Shown: positions 27,977 through 38,514 of the stretch, piece after piece
How the letters are laid out: every line of letters begins with the position of its first letter
How positions within the stretch are numbered: position 1 is the stretch's first letter
NCBI RefSeq assembly: GCF_003350205.1
Contig: NZ_QLLC01000015.1
Span: 27,082-91,081 of the forward strand
Direction of reading: 5' to 3'
From: Brevundimonas bullata
Lineage (GTDB): Bacteria; Pseudomonadota; Alphaproteobacteria; Caulobacterales; Caulobacteraceae
Length of the DNA: 64,000 nucleotides
The notes under the pieces: model-generated
What the model saw: only the letters and a program-made list of their open reading frames with translations
Told to the model about the DNA's origin: nothing
Databases searched by the model: none
Made by a program: the position numbers and the translations under genes

Positions 27977-29719
27977 ATGCGTTCTCACTTGATGAAGTCC
28001 ATGGCGGTCGCCTCGGCGGCGCTGCTTCTCGGCTTGCCGGCTTTCGCCCAGCAGGCTGCGGTCCCGACCCGGCCCGCCCTCGGCAGCGGCGGGGACATCG
28101 TCAGCTATGGGCAGATCCACAGCCCGACCGTCGGGCGCGGCGGCATGGTGGTGAGCCAGAGCGCCGTGGCGACCCAGGTCGGCGTCGACATCCTGAAACA
28201 GGGCGGCAACGCCGTGGACGCCGCCGTGGCCGTGGCCTTTGCAGAAGCTGTGACCCTGCCGCGCGCTGGCAATATCGGCGGCGGCGGCTACATGATCGTC
28301 CACATGGCGGCGACGGCTGATCGCCCGGCCCAGGACATCGCCATCAACTATTACGGCACGGCCCCGCGCGCGACGACGCCGGACCTGCTGCTGGACGACA
28401 ACGGCAAGTTCGACCGCCGGGCGCCGTCGGGCTTCCGCAACGTCTCCGTGCCCGGCACGGTCGCGGGCATGTGGGAGGCGCACAAGCGTTTCGGCGCCCT
28501 GACGTGGGCCCAGGTGGTGGCGCCGTCGGTCAAGCTGGCCGAGGACGGCGTGATCCTGTCGGACGGAGAGGCGGACGCGACTGCCGGTCGCGCCACGGTT
28601 CTGGCCACCGACCCCGGCGCGCGCGAAGCCTATCTGAAGCCCGACGGCACGCCCTATCGCGCGGGCGAATTGTTCAAGCAGCCCCAACTGGCCTGGAGCC
28701 TGCGTCAGGTGCAGCAGGGCGGGGCCGACGCCTTCTATCGCGGCGAACTGGCCCAGAAGATCGTCGAGGGCGTGCGCGCCGGCGGCGGGATCATGGACGC
28801 GCAGGACCTGGCTGATTATCGCGCCGATGTGACCGCCCCGATCTGGTCCACCTATCGCGATCACCGCATCGCCTACATGCCGCCGACCGCCTCGGGCGTC
28901 AGCGTCGCCGAGGGGCTGAACCTGCTGGAGCACTTCCCCATGCGCGAACTGCGCTGGGGCAGCGTTGACAGCCTGCACCTGATTTCGGAGGCGATGAAGA
29001 TCGTCTCGTCGGACCGCCGCCTGATCGGCGGGGCGCCCCAGTGGACGACGCCTGCGCAGGGTCTGGCCAGCAAGGAATTCGCCGCTGAGCGGGTCAAGCT
29101 GATCCGCATGGATCGCTCGCTGGCCGCCGCCGATATCCCCGATGGCAACCCCTATCCGTATGAGAGCCAGGACACGACCCACTATTCGGTGGCCGACGCC
29201 TACGGCAATGCGGTGTCGAACACCTATACCCTGTCCAACTCCTACGGGGCGCACGTGGCCCCGGTGGGGACGGGCATTCTGCTGAACAACTCGCTCGACA
29301 ACTTCTCGTGGGGTCGGAACGGCGAGCCGAACTCGCCGGCGCCGGGCAAGCGTCTGGGCTCGACCATCACGCCGATGATCGTGTTTGACGACGACAAGCC
29401 CTGGATCGTCACCGGCACGCCGGGCGGCGGCTACATCATCGCCACCATGGTGCAGCTGATCTCCAACGTCATCGACCACCAGCTGAACATCGCCGAGGCG
29501 GCCATGCGTCCGCGCCTGAATCAGGGCGGCGGCGACAGCCCGCTGGAACTGGAAGGCGGCTTCTCGCCGGACGTCGAGCGCCTGCTGACGGCGCGCGGCC
29601 ACACGGTCCGTCCGTCCATGACCATGGGCAGCACCCAGTCCATCATGATCGAGGGCGACCGTTTCCTCGGGGCGGCGGACACGCGTCGACCTGACGCCCT
29701 GGCGCTGGGCGTCCGCTAA
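27977..29719 (+). CDS. ggt: Gamma-glutamyltransferase
   Basis: A 580-residue periplasmic enzyme that cleaves the gamma-glutamyl bond of glutathione and related peptides. The signal peptide ends near PAFAQQ. The proenzyme processes itself before the nucleophilic Thr in DTTHYSVAD, giving two subunits. GGNAVDAAVAVAFA, the lid-like NNSLDNFSW segment, GSTITPMIV and GTPGGGYI are family hallmarks. The ATG at 27977 follows GGGGTGG; a GTG two codons upstream is possible. It fits the surrounding peptide-scavenging genes. Confidence 0.95.
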   Translation: MRSHLMKSMAVASAALLLGLPAFAQQAAVPTRPALGSGGDIVSYGQIHSPTVGRGGMVVSQSAVATQVGVDILKQGGNAVDAAVAVAFAEAVTLPRAGNIGGGGYMIVHMAATADRPAQDIAINYYGTAPRATTPDLLLDDNGKFDRRAPSGFRNVSVPGTVAGMWEAHKRFGALTWAQVVAPSVKLAEDGVILSDGEADATAGRATVLATDPGAREAYLKPDGTPYRAGELFKQPQLAWSLRQVQQGGADAFYRGELAQKIVEGVRAGGGIMDAQDLADYRADVTAPIWSTYRDHRIAYMPPTASGVSVAEGLNLLEHFPMRELRWGSVDSLHLISEAMKIVSSDRRLIGGAPQWTTPAQGLASKEFAAERVKLIRMDRSLAAADIPDGNPYPYESQDTTHYSVADAYGNAVSNTYTLSNSYGAHVAPVGTGILLNNSLDNFSWGRNGEPNSPAPGKRLGSTITPMIVFDDDKPWIVTGTPGGGYIIATMVQLISNVIDHQLNIAEAAMRPRLNQGGGDSPLELEGGFSPDVERLLTARGHTVRPSMTMGSTQSIMIEGDRFLGAADTRRPDALALGVR

Positions 29720-29737
29720 AGCCCTCGGGGCGGGCGC

Positions 29738-30859
29738 TTACAGCTCCCGCCAGGTCTGGCCGGTCTGACCTTCGTAGTTGCTGGCGTGATAGACGCCGCG
29801 CGCGATGGCGCGGGCCAGGACGTCGGCGGCGACATTGCCCAGTTGGGCGACGGCGATCTGGCGCATGGCGGGGTCTTCGATGACCTTCTTGCCGGTGGAC
29901 AGGCAGAACAGGGTGTCGCCGTCGTAAGGAGCGTGGGCCGGGCGGATGGCGCGCGCCAGCCCGTCCTGTGCCATGATGGCGAGGCGCTGGCACTCGACCC
30001 GGCTCAGGGCGACATCGGTTGCGATGCAGGCCAGGGTGGTGTTCTCACGCGGTTGCGGGCGGAACTTGGCCGGGCCCCAGTCCTCGGCCGAGGCGTGCAG
30101 GCCCGATGAGCCCAGACCGCCGAACTCGTCGCCGATTTCATAGGGGGCGGCCCAGAAGCTCTTGCCGCCGGGCGCCACGACGGAGCCGACGCTGTTGACG
30201 GCCACGATGGCGCCGACCGTCCAGCCCGAGGCCATGACGGCCGAGGCCGAACCGATCCCGCCCTTCAGCGCGCCCGCCGAGGCGCCGTAGCCTGCGCCGG
30301 CCGTGCCCAGGTCGAAGCGATCGCCTGCGGCTTCAAGCGCCTCGACGGCGAGACGGCGATAGGGCGGGTCCATCTGCCACGTCTTGTTTCCGCCGTTGGC
30401 CAGATCATAGAGGCATGCGGCTGGCACGATGGGCGAAGGCGGCACGCCGGGCGCGCCCCCCATGCCGTAGCCGCGCCCGCGCATCCCCATCCAGGCGGCG
30501 ACGCCGTCGCCCGCAGCCAGGCCGTAGACAGAGCCGCCGGACAGGGCGATGGCGTCCACCTCCTGCACCAGGTTTTCGGGCTTCAGCACGTCGGTCTCGC
30601 GCCCGGCGGGACCGCCGCCGCGCACGTCCACGGCGGCGACCGCAGGCTTTTCGGCCAGGATGACCGTGACGCCGGTGCGGACGCCGGCGTCATGGGCCTG
30701 ACCGATCTTGATGCCCTCGACATCGGTGATCAGGTTCAGCGGCCCGGTGCGGCCGGCAGCACGGGCGGCGGTCTGGGCCGCGGGCTTGGCGCCGGCGGCG
30801 CCCGCTGCTGAGGCGGCGGCGCCGATCAGGGCCGAGCCGAGTACGGTTCTGCGGTTCAT
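29738..30859 (-). CDS. P1 family peptidase (DmpA-type aminopeptidase), Tat-exported
   Basis: A 373-residue N-terminal nucleophile hydrolase of the DmpA/BapA family. The N-terminus [17 protein letters not shown] carries the twin-arginine motif of a Tat signal. Family sequence includes [32 protein letters not shown] and [16 protein letters not shown], in which cleavage before the first Thr would expose the nucleophile. The start codon overlaps the stop of the upstream ABC ATPase gene by four bases (ATGA), so this peptidase is the last gene of a four-gene peptide-uptake operon. Substrates are likely short peptides or beta-amino-acid peptides. Confidence 0.92.
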   Translation of the reverse strand: MNRRTVLGSALIGAAASAAGAAGAKPAAQTAARAAGRTGPLNLITDVEGIKIGQAHDAGVRTGVTVILAEKPAVAAVDVRGGGPAGRETDVLKPENLVQEVDAIALSGGSVYGLAAGDGVAAWMGMRGRGYGMGGAPGVPPSPIVPAACLYDLANGGNKTWQMDPPYRRLAVEALEAAGDRFDLGTAGAGYGASAGALKGGIGSASAVMASGWTVGAIVAVNSVGSVVAPGGKSFWAAPYEIGDEFGGLGSSGLHASAEDWGPAKFRPQPRENTTLACIATDVALSRVECQRLAIMAQDGLARAIRPAHAPYDGDTLFCLSTGKKVIEDPAMRQIAVAQLGNVAADVLARAIARGVYHASNYEGQTGQTWREL

Positions 30860-32472
30860 CCGGCGATTTCCTTTTCCAGAGCGCTATTGCGGACCAGATC
30901 CGGCGTCGCCGCCAGAAGTTTCTGCGTATAGGGATGCGACGGGGCTGCGAAGAGGGCTGTCGTGTCGCCCTGTTCCACGATCCGCCCGGACTGCATGACC
31001 AAGACCCGGTCCGTCACGGCGCGCACCACGGAAAGGTCGTGGCTCACAAACAGGTAGGACAGGCCCAGGCGGTTCGACAGATCGGCCAGCAGGTCGAGAA
31101 TCTGCGCCCGGATCGATACGTCCAGCGCCGAAACAGGTTCGTCCAGACAGAGGATCGAAGGTTCGGTGATCAGGGCGCGGGCGATGGCGATGCGTTGGCG
31201 CTGACCGCCCGAGAACTCGTGCGGATAGCGCTCTGCGGCGCTGCTTTTCAGGCCTACGCGCTCCAGCATTTCATCGACACGACGGCGCGCATCGGCAGGG
31301 CTGGGTCTGACGTTCAGCAGATGGAAGTTTTCGGCCACCAGATCGCTGACCTTCCAGCGCGGGTCGAAGCTGCCGTAAGGGTCCTGGAACACCACCTGAA
31401 TGTCGCGGCGGATGGATTTCAGCGCGGCGCCGCGGGCGGCGGTGATGTCGCGACCCTTGACCCGGACGCGGCCGCCTTGCGGCGCTTCGAGCGCCAGGAT
31501 GGCGCGCAGCAGGGTGGATTTGCCGCAGCCGCTCTCGCCGACCAGGCCGACGCTCTCGCCGGGCTGGATCGACAGGCTGACCTGATCGACCGCCCGGAAG
31601 GGAACCGCCTTGCCGAACAGGGGGCGGGGGCGAGGGTATTCGCGCACAAGTCCCTCGACCTCGAGCACCGGCGCGGCGTCCAAATCCGGCTGATGGGTGC
31701 GCCTGGGAATGTGGATCGCATGGGCCAGCAGACGCTGCGAATAGGGATGGCTCAGGCCGCTGCGGATGCGGACGGCGGGCGCCTGTTCGACCAGTTCACC
31801 GTCCTTCATCACCGCCACGCGGGCGGCGGTGTCGGCCACGACGGCCAGGTCGTGCGCGATGAGGATCAGCCCCATGCCGTCCTCGCGCGCCAGACGTTTC
31901 AGCAGGTCGAGAATCCTAGCCTGGGCGATGACGTCCAGCGCCGAGGTGGCCTCGTCCGCGATCAGCAGCTTGGGCGTCAGGGCGATGGCGATGGCGATGG
32001 CCACGCGCTGCCTCTGGCCGCCCGACAGTTCGTGCGGGAAGCGGCCCAGCGGGAAGCGGTCGGCGGGAAGGCCGACCCGGTCCAGAACGGCGCGGGCGAC
32101 GGCCAGGGCTTGCTTGCGGGAGGCGCCCTTGTGCAGGCGCACTGTCTCCGCGACCTGATCGCCGATGGTCATGACGGGGTTCAGGGCCGTCATCGGCTCC
32201 TGAAAGATGACGCCGACGTCGCGGCCCCGCACCTGACACAGGGCGGCGTCGGAGGCGTTCGAGATCAACTGACCATTCAGACGGATCTCGCCGCTGATCG
32301 TGGCGCGAGGCGGCGTCAGGCCGAGGATCGCCAGGGCGGTCATCGACTTGCCCGAGCCGCTTTCGCCGACCAGGCCGAGGATTTCGCCGGGGGCGACGGA
32401 CAGGCTGACGGCCTTGAGGATCGGCGTCGCCCCGATCGACAGGCTCAGGTCGCGGATGTCGAGGACGCTCAC
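30856..32472 (-). CDS. Fused two-domain ABC ATPase (DppD-DppF-like)
   Basis: A 538-residue protein with two complete oligopeptide-type ATPase modules in tandem. Module 1 (about residues 3-255) has [19 protein letters not shown] and [12 protein letters not shown]. Module 2 (about 275-530) has [19 protein letters not shown] and [12 protein letters not shown]. Each keeps all nucleotide-binding motifs, so both sites should hydrolyse ATP. The GTG start at 32472 overlaps the stop of the upstream permease gene. Fused DppDF proteins occur in other bacteria. It energises the importer formed with the next two genes upstream. Confidence 0.94.
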   Translation of the reverse strand: MSVLDIRDLSLSIGATPILKAVSLSVAPGEILGLVGESGSGKSMTALAILGLTPPRATISGEIRLNGQLISNASDAALCQVRGRDVGVIFQEPMTALNPVMTIGDQVAETVRLHKGASRKQALAVARAVLDRVGLPADRFPLGRFPHELSGGQRQRVAIAIAIALTPKLLIADEATSALDVIAQARILDLLKRLAREDGMGLILIAHDLAVVADTAARVAVMKDGELVEQAPAVRIRSGLSHPYSQRLLAHAIHIPRRTHQPDLDAAPVLEVEGLVREYPRPRPLFGKAVPFRAVDQVSLSIQPGESVGLVGESGCGKSTLLRAILALEAPQGGRVRVKGRDITAARGAALKSIRRDIQVVFQDPYGSFDPRWKVSDLVAENFHLLNVRPSPADARRRVDEMLERVGLKSSAAERYPHEFSGGQRQRIAIARALITEPSILCLDEPVSALDVSIRAQILDLLADLSNRLGLSYLFVSHDLSVVRAVTDRVLVMQSGRIVEQGDTTALFAAPSHPYTQKLLAATPDLVRNSALEKEIAG

Positions 32473-33332
32473 GCCCGACGCTCCCGAACGCGCGGGTCGA
32501 GCCGGTCGCGCAGGCCGTCGCCGGTCAGGCTGAGGCCCAGCACGGTGATGAAGATGGCCAGACCCGGCATGACGGCCAGCCATGGGGCGAAGCCGATCAT
32601 GGTCTGGGCCTCGGCCAGCATCCGGCCCCAGCTGGGCATGGGCGGCTGGGCGCCGAGCCCGACATAGGACAGCCCGGCCTCGGCCACGATGCCGACGGCG
32701 AACTGAATCGCCGCCTGCACGACCAGAAGGCTCATCAGATTGGGCAGGATGTGCTGGATCGAGATCAGGGCTTTCGACTTGCCCGCCGTCCGCGCCGCCA
32801 GCACGTACTCGCGGGTCCACAGGCCCATGGCCGCGCCGCGGGCCACGCGGGTGAAGACAGGAATGTTGAACAGGCCGATGGCGATGACGGCGTTGATCGC
32901 GCCTGGGCCGAAGACGGCGGTGATCATCACCGCCAGCAGCAGGGCCGGGAAGGCGAAGATCAGGTCGTTGCCGCGCATCACCAGGTCGTCGACCCAGCCG
33001 CCGCGCGCCGCCGCGGTCAGACCCAGAGGCACGCCGATCCCCGCGCCGATGCCGACGGCGACCAGGGCCACGGCCAGGGAGTTCTGCGCCCCGACCATGA
33101 TCATCGACAGGACGTCGCGGCCGAAATGGTCCGTGCCGAACGGGTGGATGACGGAAGGGGTGGTCAGCTTGGCGGCGATATTCTGCGCCTCGACGTCATA
33201 GGGCGTCCAGACGAAGGCGATCAGGGCGGTCAGCACCACCACGGCGGTCAACACGCCGCCGACGACCAGCGACAGCGGCCAGCGCGCGGGGGCCTTGGCG
33301 GCGGCTGCGAGAGGAGCGGGGGCGTCGGTCAT
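32469..33332 (-). CDS. Peptide ABC transporter permease (DppC-like)
   Basis: A 287-residue inner-membrane permease with an N-terminal segment (about residues 22-43) and five more helices. It carries the OppC-type sequence [24 protein letters not shown] and the EAA loop [25 protein letters not shown] that contacts the ATPase. The start overlaps the stop of the fused binding protein-permease gene, and the stop overlaps the ATPase start, in a fully coupled operon. Confidence 0.94.
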   Translation of the reverse strand: MTDAPAPLAAAAKAPARWPLSLVVGGVLTAVVVLTALIAFVWTPYDVEAQNIAAKLTTPSVIHPFGTDHFGRDVLSMIMVGAQNSLAVALVAVGIGAGIGVPLGLTAAARGGWVDDLVMRGNDLIFAFPALLLAVMITAVFGPGAINAVIAIGLFNIPVFTRVARGAAMGLWTREYVLAARTAGKSKALISIQHILPNLMSLLVVQAAIQFAVGIVAEAGLSYVGLGAQPPMPSWGRMLAEAQTMIGFAPWLAVMPGLAIFITVLGLSLTGDGLRDRLDPRVRERRA

Positions 33333-35923
33333 GCGCGGCGTCCCCTCAGGCGCGGATCAGCGAACAGATAGGCCAGGTCGATCAGGAAGCTGACCAGAAC
33401 CACGGCGAAGACCAGCACCACCACCACGCCCTGCACCACGATCAGGTCGCGCTGGGTGATGGCCTGGAAGACCAGACGGCCCAAGCCGGGCAGGGAGAAG
33501 ACGTTTTCGATGATGATGCCGCCCGCCAGAAGGAAGGGGAACTGCAGGCCCAGGATGGTTAGGACCGGAATCCAGGCGTTCCTCAGGGCGTGGCGCCACA
33601 GGGCCTGATTGACGCTCAGTCCCTTGGCGCGGGCGGTGCGGACATAGTCCTCGTTCATGGTGTCCAGCAGGGCGGTGCGCAGCACGCGCGCCAGGATGGC
33701 CGCCTGGGGCGCGGCCAGGGCCACGGCGGGCAGGATCAGGGCCTTGAAGGCGGGCCAGAAGCCTTGGTCCCAGCCGGGGAAGCCGCCCGCCGAGAACCAG
33801 CCCAGGTTCACCGAGAACAGCAGGATCAGCAGCATGGCGATCCAGAAGTTGGGCAGGGCGACGCCCACCTGCGTCACGCCGATCAGGCCGGTGTCCACCG
33901 CTGTCCCGCGACGGCTGGCGGCCATGACGCCGATGGGCAGGGCGACGGCCAGCGACAGGACAGTGGCCATGAGAGCGAGGGGGGCGGACACGGCCAGACG
34001 TTCGGCGATCAGGCCGCCGACCGGCACCTGATAGGTGTAGCTGGTCCCGAACTGGCCGGTCAGCAGGTCGCCCAGCCAGGCGAGGTAGCGTTCAATGCCC
34101 GACCCCTCCAGCCCCATCTGCTGACGCAGGGCGTTGATGGCCTCCGGGCTGGCGTTCAGTCCCATCATGTAGGCGGCCGGATCGCCGGGCACGACTTGCA
34201 GCAGCAGGAAGATGACGACGGTCGCCGCCGCCAAGGTCAGGGCATGGCCGCCCAACTTCTTCAGCAGCCAGACCGCGCCGAAGCGCCAGCCGACGAAGGC
34301 CAGCAGGCCGACGCCTGCGATCAGGCTGATCCAGCCCCAGGGCAGACCGCCGCCAGTCCGCTCGGCGGTCGCGGCGCCGGCCGCGCCCGCGCCGGTCCAG
34401 TAGGCGCCGGTGACGTCGTTGGCGGCGATGGGGCCGTTGATCCACAGGCCGTTCACGTCCGCCTTCCACACGCCGATGCGCGAGGACTGGAACAGGAAGC
34501 CGTTGACCGCGTCGTCGGCGATGCGGCGTTGCAAATCGCCCAGCAGGCGGTTGCGCGTCGCCTCGTCCGGGGCGGCGTTCACCTGGGCCAGCAGGGCGTC
34601 GAAGGCGGGGCTGTCGTAGCCGAAGTAGTAGTCCTTGCGTCCATAGATGTCGTAGTCCATCGGCTCGACGTGCTCGACGATGGTCAGGTCGAACTGGCGG
34701 CGTTTGAACACCTGATCCAGCCACTGGGCCCATTCGAGGTTTTCGATCTTCACCCGAATGCCCGCCTGCGCCAGCTGCGAGGCCAGCACCTCGCCGCTGC
34801 GTCGCGCATAGGGACGGGGCGGCAGGCGCAAGGTCACGTCGATGCCGTCGGGATAGCCTGCCTCAGCCAACAAGGCGCGCGCCCTGGCCGGGTCGTGCGG
34901 ATAGGCGCCGGTCAGATCGACATAGCCCGGCGCTTGTCGCGAATAGTGGCTGCCGATCGGCTGGCCGAAGCCGAACATGGTCCCCTGGATCAGGGCGTCG
35001 CGGTCGATGGCGTAGGACAGGGCGCGGCGCACACGCGCATCGTTGAACGGGGCCTTGGTGTTGTTGATGCCCAGGATGACCTTGCCCTCGGAGGCGCCGA
35101 CCACGACGCGGAAGCGCGGGTCGCGCTGGAACTGGGCCACGTTTTCCGGCGCGGGATAGTTGGGGAAGGCGTCCACGTCGCCGGCGCTGACGGCGGCGAA
35201 GGCGGCGGTCGGGTCGCTGATGAAGCGGAAGACGACCGTGTTCAGGCGGGGCGCGGGACCCCAGTAGCCGGACCAGCGGGTCAGGGTCAGCTGGCTTCCG
35301 CGCCGCCAGCTTTCAAGGCGGAAGGGGCCGGTGCCGACCGGCGTGACGGCGTTGGTGGCCGCGCTGCTCGGCGAAACCATCACCGCGTCGCCCCAGGCCA
35401 GAACATAGGGCAGGGTCGCCATCGGGCGGGACAGGCGGATTCGCAGGGTCGCCGGATCGACGACCTCGACGCTCCGAATCGGTGCGAACAGGGCCTTCTG
35501 GGCGTTGGTCGAACCCTCGGCGGTGATGCGGTCCAGCGAGAACTTGGCGGTCGAGGCGTCGAACGGCGCGCCGTCCGAGAACGTCACGCCACGCCGCAGA
35601 TGGAAGGTCCAGCTGAGGCCGTCGGGCCCGGCCTCCCATGACTCGGCCAACGCCGGGGCCACGACCCCCGTCTGGGTCAGCTTGGTCAGGCCCTCGAAGA
35701 CATTGGCGTACACCACCTCGTCCACCGCCGCCGCCGCACCCGAGGTCGGGTCGAGGTTCGGCGGCTCCAGCGGCAGTCCCAGCACCAGGCGGTCGTGGGC
35801 GGGCTGGCCCTGGGCGGCGGTCGCCACGGCCAGCGGCGCAAGGAGGGTCAGGACGACCAGCAGCACCGCGGCCAGCCGCGCCCGCAGCCGGTCTCGTGCC
35901 AGACGCCAGTCACCTGAGTTCAC
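33329..35923 (-). CDS. Substrate-binding protein fused to ABC permease (DppA-DppB-like)
   Basis: An 864-residue single-chain fusion. Residues of about 1-43 are a signal or anchor segment. Residues of about 44-500 are a complete peptide/nickel-type solute-binding protein (LGLPLEPPNLDPTSG, YANVFEGLTKL, VRRALSYAIDRDALI, TPVGTGPFRLESW). A Gly/Ala/Thr linker (about 500-520) and one extra hydrophobic segment (WISLIAGVGLLAFVGW) follow. Residues of about 550-864 are an OppB/DppB permease (VPGDPAAYMMG, EAA loop EDYVRTARAKGLSVNQALWRHAL, AGGIIIENVFSLPGLGR). The reading frame is continuous with no start codon context at the join. Because it is tethered, each transporter has its own dedicated binding protein. 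Confidence 0.92.
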   Translation of the reverse strand: MNSGDWRLARDRLRARLAAVLLVVLTLLAPLAVATAAQGQPAHDRLVLGLPLEPPNLDPTSGAAAAVDEVVYANVFEGLTKLTQTGVVAPALAESWEAGPDGLSWTFHLRRGVTFSDGAPFDASTAKFSLDRITAEGSTNAQKALFAPIRSVEVVDPATLRIRLSRPMATLPYVLAWGDAVMVSPSSAATNAVTPVGTGPFRLESWRRGSQLTLTRWSGYWGPAPRLNTVVFRFISDPTAAFAAVSAGDVDAFPNYPAPENVAQFQRDPRFRVVVGASEGKVILGINNTKAPFNDARVRRALSYAIDRDALIQGTMFGFGQPIGSHYSRQAPGYVDLTGAYPHDPARARALLAEAGYPDGIDVTLRLPPRPYARRSGEVLASQLAQAGIRVKIENLEWAQWLDQVFKRRQFDLTIVEHVEPMDYDIYGRKDYYFGYDSPAFDALLAQVNAAPDEATRNRLLGDLQRRIADDAVNGFLFQSSRIGVWKADVNGLWINGPIAANDVTGAYWTGAGAAGAATAERTGGGLPWGWISLIAGVGLLAFVGWRFGAVWLLKKLGGHALTLAAATVVIFLLLQVVPGDPAAYMMGLNASPEAINALRQQMGLEGSGIERYLAWLGDLLTGQFGTSYTYQVPVGGLIAERLAVSAPLALMATVLSLAVALPIGVMAASRRGTAVDTGLIGVTQVGVALPNFWIAMLLILLFSVNLGWFSAGGFPGWDQGFWPAFKALILPAVALAAPQAAILARVLRTALLDTMNEDYVRTARAKGLSVNQALWRHALRNAWIPVLTILGLQFPFLLAGGIIIENVFSLPGLGRLVFQAITQRDLIVVQGVVVVLVFAVVLVSFLIDLAYLFADPRLRGRRA

Positions 35924-36019
35924 GCGGTCTCGCCTTCCGTTGGCCTATCGGCATCCCCCATATCGCATCTGCATCGGGGCGTGCGTCACAAAACGCCCCA
36001 AGGCCGCCCGGACAAGCCC

Positions 36020-38215
36020 TCAGTATTGCAGGCTCAGGCGGGCGCCGATGGTTCGCGGGCGGCCCGGCTGGGCGATGCTCGCGCTGGGCATGAAGAAGTT
36101 GCGCGTCAGGTCGTATTCCTGATCGAACAGGTTGCGCGCCCAGAAGGTGACGGACCAGTTGGCGTTTTCCGGCCCGACCGTCACGCTGGCGTTGGCCAGC
36201 CAGTAATCCGGCACGTCGTACTTAGCGCCGAGCCAGGACGGATATTCGTCGCGATAGGAGTAGTTGGCTTCGGCGGAGACGGCGAAACCGCTTACGGTCC
36301 AGTCGTAGCTGATCGAACCGCTGTAGCTGATAGCTGGGAAGGGAATATCGTCGCCGGACTTGTCGATGTAGGCTGTCTCGCCGGGACATTTACCGATGTC
36401 GAGGTCAATGAAGTCGGTGTACTCACCCTTCTTGTAGCTGGCGGTCTGGGAAATCCGCAGACCGGCGACGGGACGGAAGACCCCCTCCAGTTCGGCGCCA
36501 TAGATCTTGGAATCTGCGTTGGTGAAGCGGCCGACTGGGCTGTTTGCACCGCAGACCGCCGACAGCACCTGCTGGCCATTGTAGTCGTAGTAGTAGGCCG
36601 CGCCGTTGATCTGGACTGCGCGCGACGGATCGGCCTTGAAGCCGACTTCATAGGCCCAGAGAATTTCGGGGTCGAAGGGCTCGATGCCGCTGCGGTCGCC
36701 GGTGTTGTAGGTGGTGAAGCCGCCCGACTTGGCGCCCCGGCTGACCGAACCGTAGATCAGCAGATTGTCGATCGGCTTGAACTCCAGCGCGGCCTTGCCG
36801 GTCAGAGGCGTCATCCTGGTGTCGACCGTCGTCGGGGGCAGGGCGGTGGCGCCGCCGAAGGCCGCGCCGAAGCCCTGAAGTTCGCGCGTCTCCTCCTCAT
36901 AGCGTAGGCCCAGAATGGCCTTTAACTTGTCGGCGAAGGCGTATTCCGCCTGGCCGAACAGGCTCCAGGACTCGACAGATTGATCATAGGTGACCTGACC
37001 GTAGGTGCCGAGCAGATCGGTGAAGTCCGAGTAGTAGCGCTCGTTCAGCTCCTGTTTGGAATAGTAGAAGCCGGCGACCCAGGTCAGGGGGCTGTCGTTG
37101 TCCGAGGCCAGGCGCAGTTCCTGCGAGATCACGTCCACGTCGCTGCCGAAGAAGGTGTCAGCTTCGACCGAGGCGCTGGAATCCCAGTCGCCGTATTCGC
37201 TGCGATCCAGGGTCTCGTAGCTGGTGATGCTGGTCAGGTTCATGCCCTTGAGCGCTAGGTTGGCGTTCAGCGACGTGCCCCAGGAGGAGTTGTCGCGGCC
37301 GGGCTTGGCGTTCGGGTCGCGGCCGATGGAGGCGGCGAAGCGGGGCGAGATGCCCCAGCCGGTCTTGGAATGATCCTTGTCGGCGGGAATGACATAGCTG
37401 GGGTTGCGGATCGCGCCCGTTTTGAAGTCGCTGAGCAGGTAGAGGCCCTGGTTCTCGGACTTGTCGATGCCGCCGTGGACGTCCAGCAGGAAGGACAGGG
37501 TCTCGCTGGGATCCCAGGCCAGCAGGGCGCGGGCGCCGCTGCGGTCGGCGTCGCCCAGGCTCTCGCCGGTGTCGCGGTGGCGCTGCCAGGCGCCGCCCTG
37601 TTCGGTCGAAACCGCCAGACGACCGCGTACGGTCGCGGCGAGGGGGCCGGAGACATGGCCCTCGGCGCGGAACTGATCCTGGCTGCCCCATTCTGTCGTC
37701 AGACCGGCGGACAGGTCCTCGGTCGGGCGCCGGGTGACGAGGCTGATGGCCCCGCCGGTGGTGTTGCGGCCGTAGAGGGTGCCCTGCGGCCCGCGCAGGA
37801 CCTCGACCCGGTCGATGTCGAAGATCAGGCCCTGGGTCATGACCGGGACCGGATAGGCGACCTCGTTCACATAGACGCCGACGGTGGGGGAGTTGTTCGA
37901 GGCGTAGTCCTGGAAGCCGACGCCGCGCAGGCGGAACTGGGCAGCGCCGCCGCCGAAGGCCGGCTCGACCTCAAGGTTGGGCGTGGCGTTCTGAAGCTGA
38001 TTGACGTTGGTGACGCCCTGCTGCGTCAGGCTCTCGCCGCTGAGGACGCTGAGGGCGATGCCGACGTCCTGGGCCGCCTGTTCGCGCCTCTGGGCGGTGA
38101 CGATGACCTCGTCGATCGTCGTGGCCCGTTCAGGCGACGCCTGCTGGGCCGTGGCGATGGTGGAACACAGGGCCGCGAGCGCGCCCACGGATACGCTGAC
38201 CAAAAGACGATTCAT
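36020..38215 (-). CDS. TonB-dependent receptor
   Basis: A 731-residue outer-membrane receptor. The ATG at 38215 is preceded by GGGAGGG and gives a signal peptide (MNRLLVSVSVGALAALCSTIATAQ). A TonB-box-like TIDEVIVTAQ leads into the plug (AQDVGIALSVLSGESLTQQGV, IDRVEVLRGPQGTLYGRNTTGGAI) and the barrel, which ends TIGARLSLQY. The plug type (RGPQGTLYGRNTTGG) is that of FyuA-like receptors common in sphingomonads and Caulobacter. The gene lies downstream of another receptor gene and upstream of the ABC importer, all on the minus strand. Confidence 0.93.
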   Translation of the reverse strand: MNRLLVSVSVGALAALCSTIATAQQASPERATTIDEVIVTAQRREQAAQDVGIALSVLSGESLTQQGVTNVNQLQNATPNLEVEPAFGGGAAQFRLRGVGFQDYASNNSPTVGVYVNEVAYPVPVMTQGLIFDIDRVEVLRGPQGTLYGRNTTGGAISLVTRRPTEDLSAGLTTEWGSQDQFRAEGHVSGPLAATVRGRLAVSTEQGGAWQRHRDTGESLGDADRSGARALLAWDPSETLSFLLDVHGGIDKSENQGLYLLSDFKTGAIRNPSYVIPADKDHSKTGWGISPRFAASIGRDPNAKPGRDNSSWGTSLNANLALKGMNLTSITSYETLDRSEYGDWDSSASVEADTFFGSDVDVISQELRLASDNDSPLTWVAGFYYSKQELNERYYSDFTDLLGTYGQVTYDQSVESWSLFGQAEYAFADKLKAILGLRYEEETRELQGFGAAFGGATALPPTTVDTRMTPLTGKAALEFKPIDNLLIYGSVSRGAKSGGFTTYNTGDRSGIEPFDPEILWAYEVGFKADPSRAVQINGAAYYYDYNGQQVLSAVCGANSPVGRFTNADSKIYGAELEGVFRPVAGLRISQTASYKKGEYTDFIDLDIGKCPGETAYIDKSGDDIPFPAISYSGSISYDWTVSGFAVSAEANYSYRDEYPSWLGAKYDVPDYWLANASVTVGPENANWSVTFWARNLFDQEYDLTRNFFMPSASIAQPGRPRTIGARLSLQY

Positions 38216-38514
38216 CGCCCCATCCCTCCCAATAAGGCTGCACGCACCATTCTGAAGGGTGCGTTGCAACTGCGAACGGAGCACGGGCTCCCGAGCGCGG
38301 GGGCTATGTATCCTCGGGCTTAGATGGGTGTGCAATGCAGCATTTGTGCTGAAGCTCTCGGCGCATCCCTGGGTGTCATCCAATTGTCACGCAAGGGGCG
38401 CCGGCGATAGCCGTCGCCAAGCTTCGGCCTCGACCGGCCCGGAAGCCCGTTGGACCGACGCGGGGCAAGCTCCTCCAGCTCTGCGGGCAGGGCTGGAGGA
38501 GAGGCCAGTGTGTT
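38216..38514. promoter_or_regulatory. Intergenic region between two receptor genes
   Basis: A gap of about 300 bases on the minus-strand path between two TonB receptor genes. A 9-bp stem TCCTCCAGC / GCTGGAGGA (38471-38500) right after the upstream receptor stop may help end its transcript, but no T-run follows. The rest presumably holds the promoter of the downstream receptor; no clear -35/-10 pair stands out. Confidence 0.3.

Noticed and set aside
30934..32667. Plus-strand open frame of 577 codons opposite the fused ABC ATPase
   Set aside because: All ABC motifs lie on the minus strand; the plus frame is a shadow.
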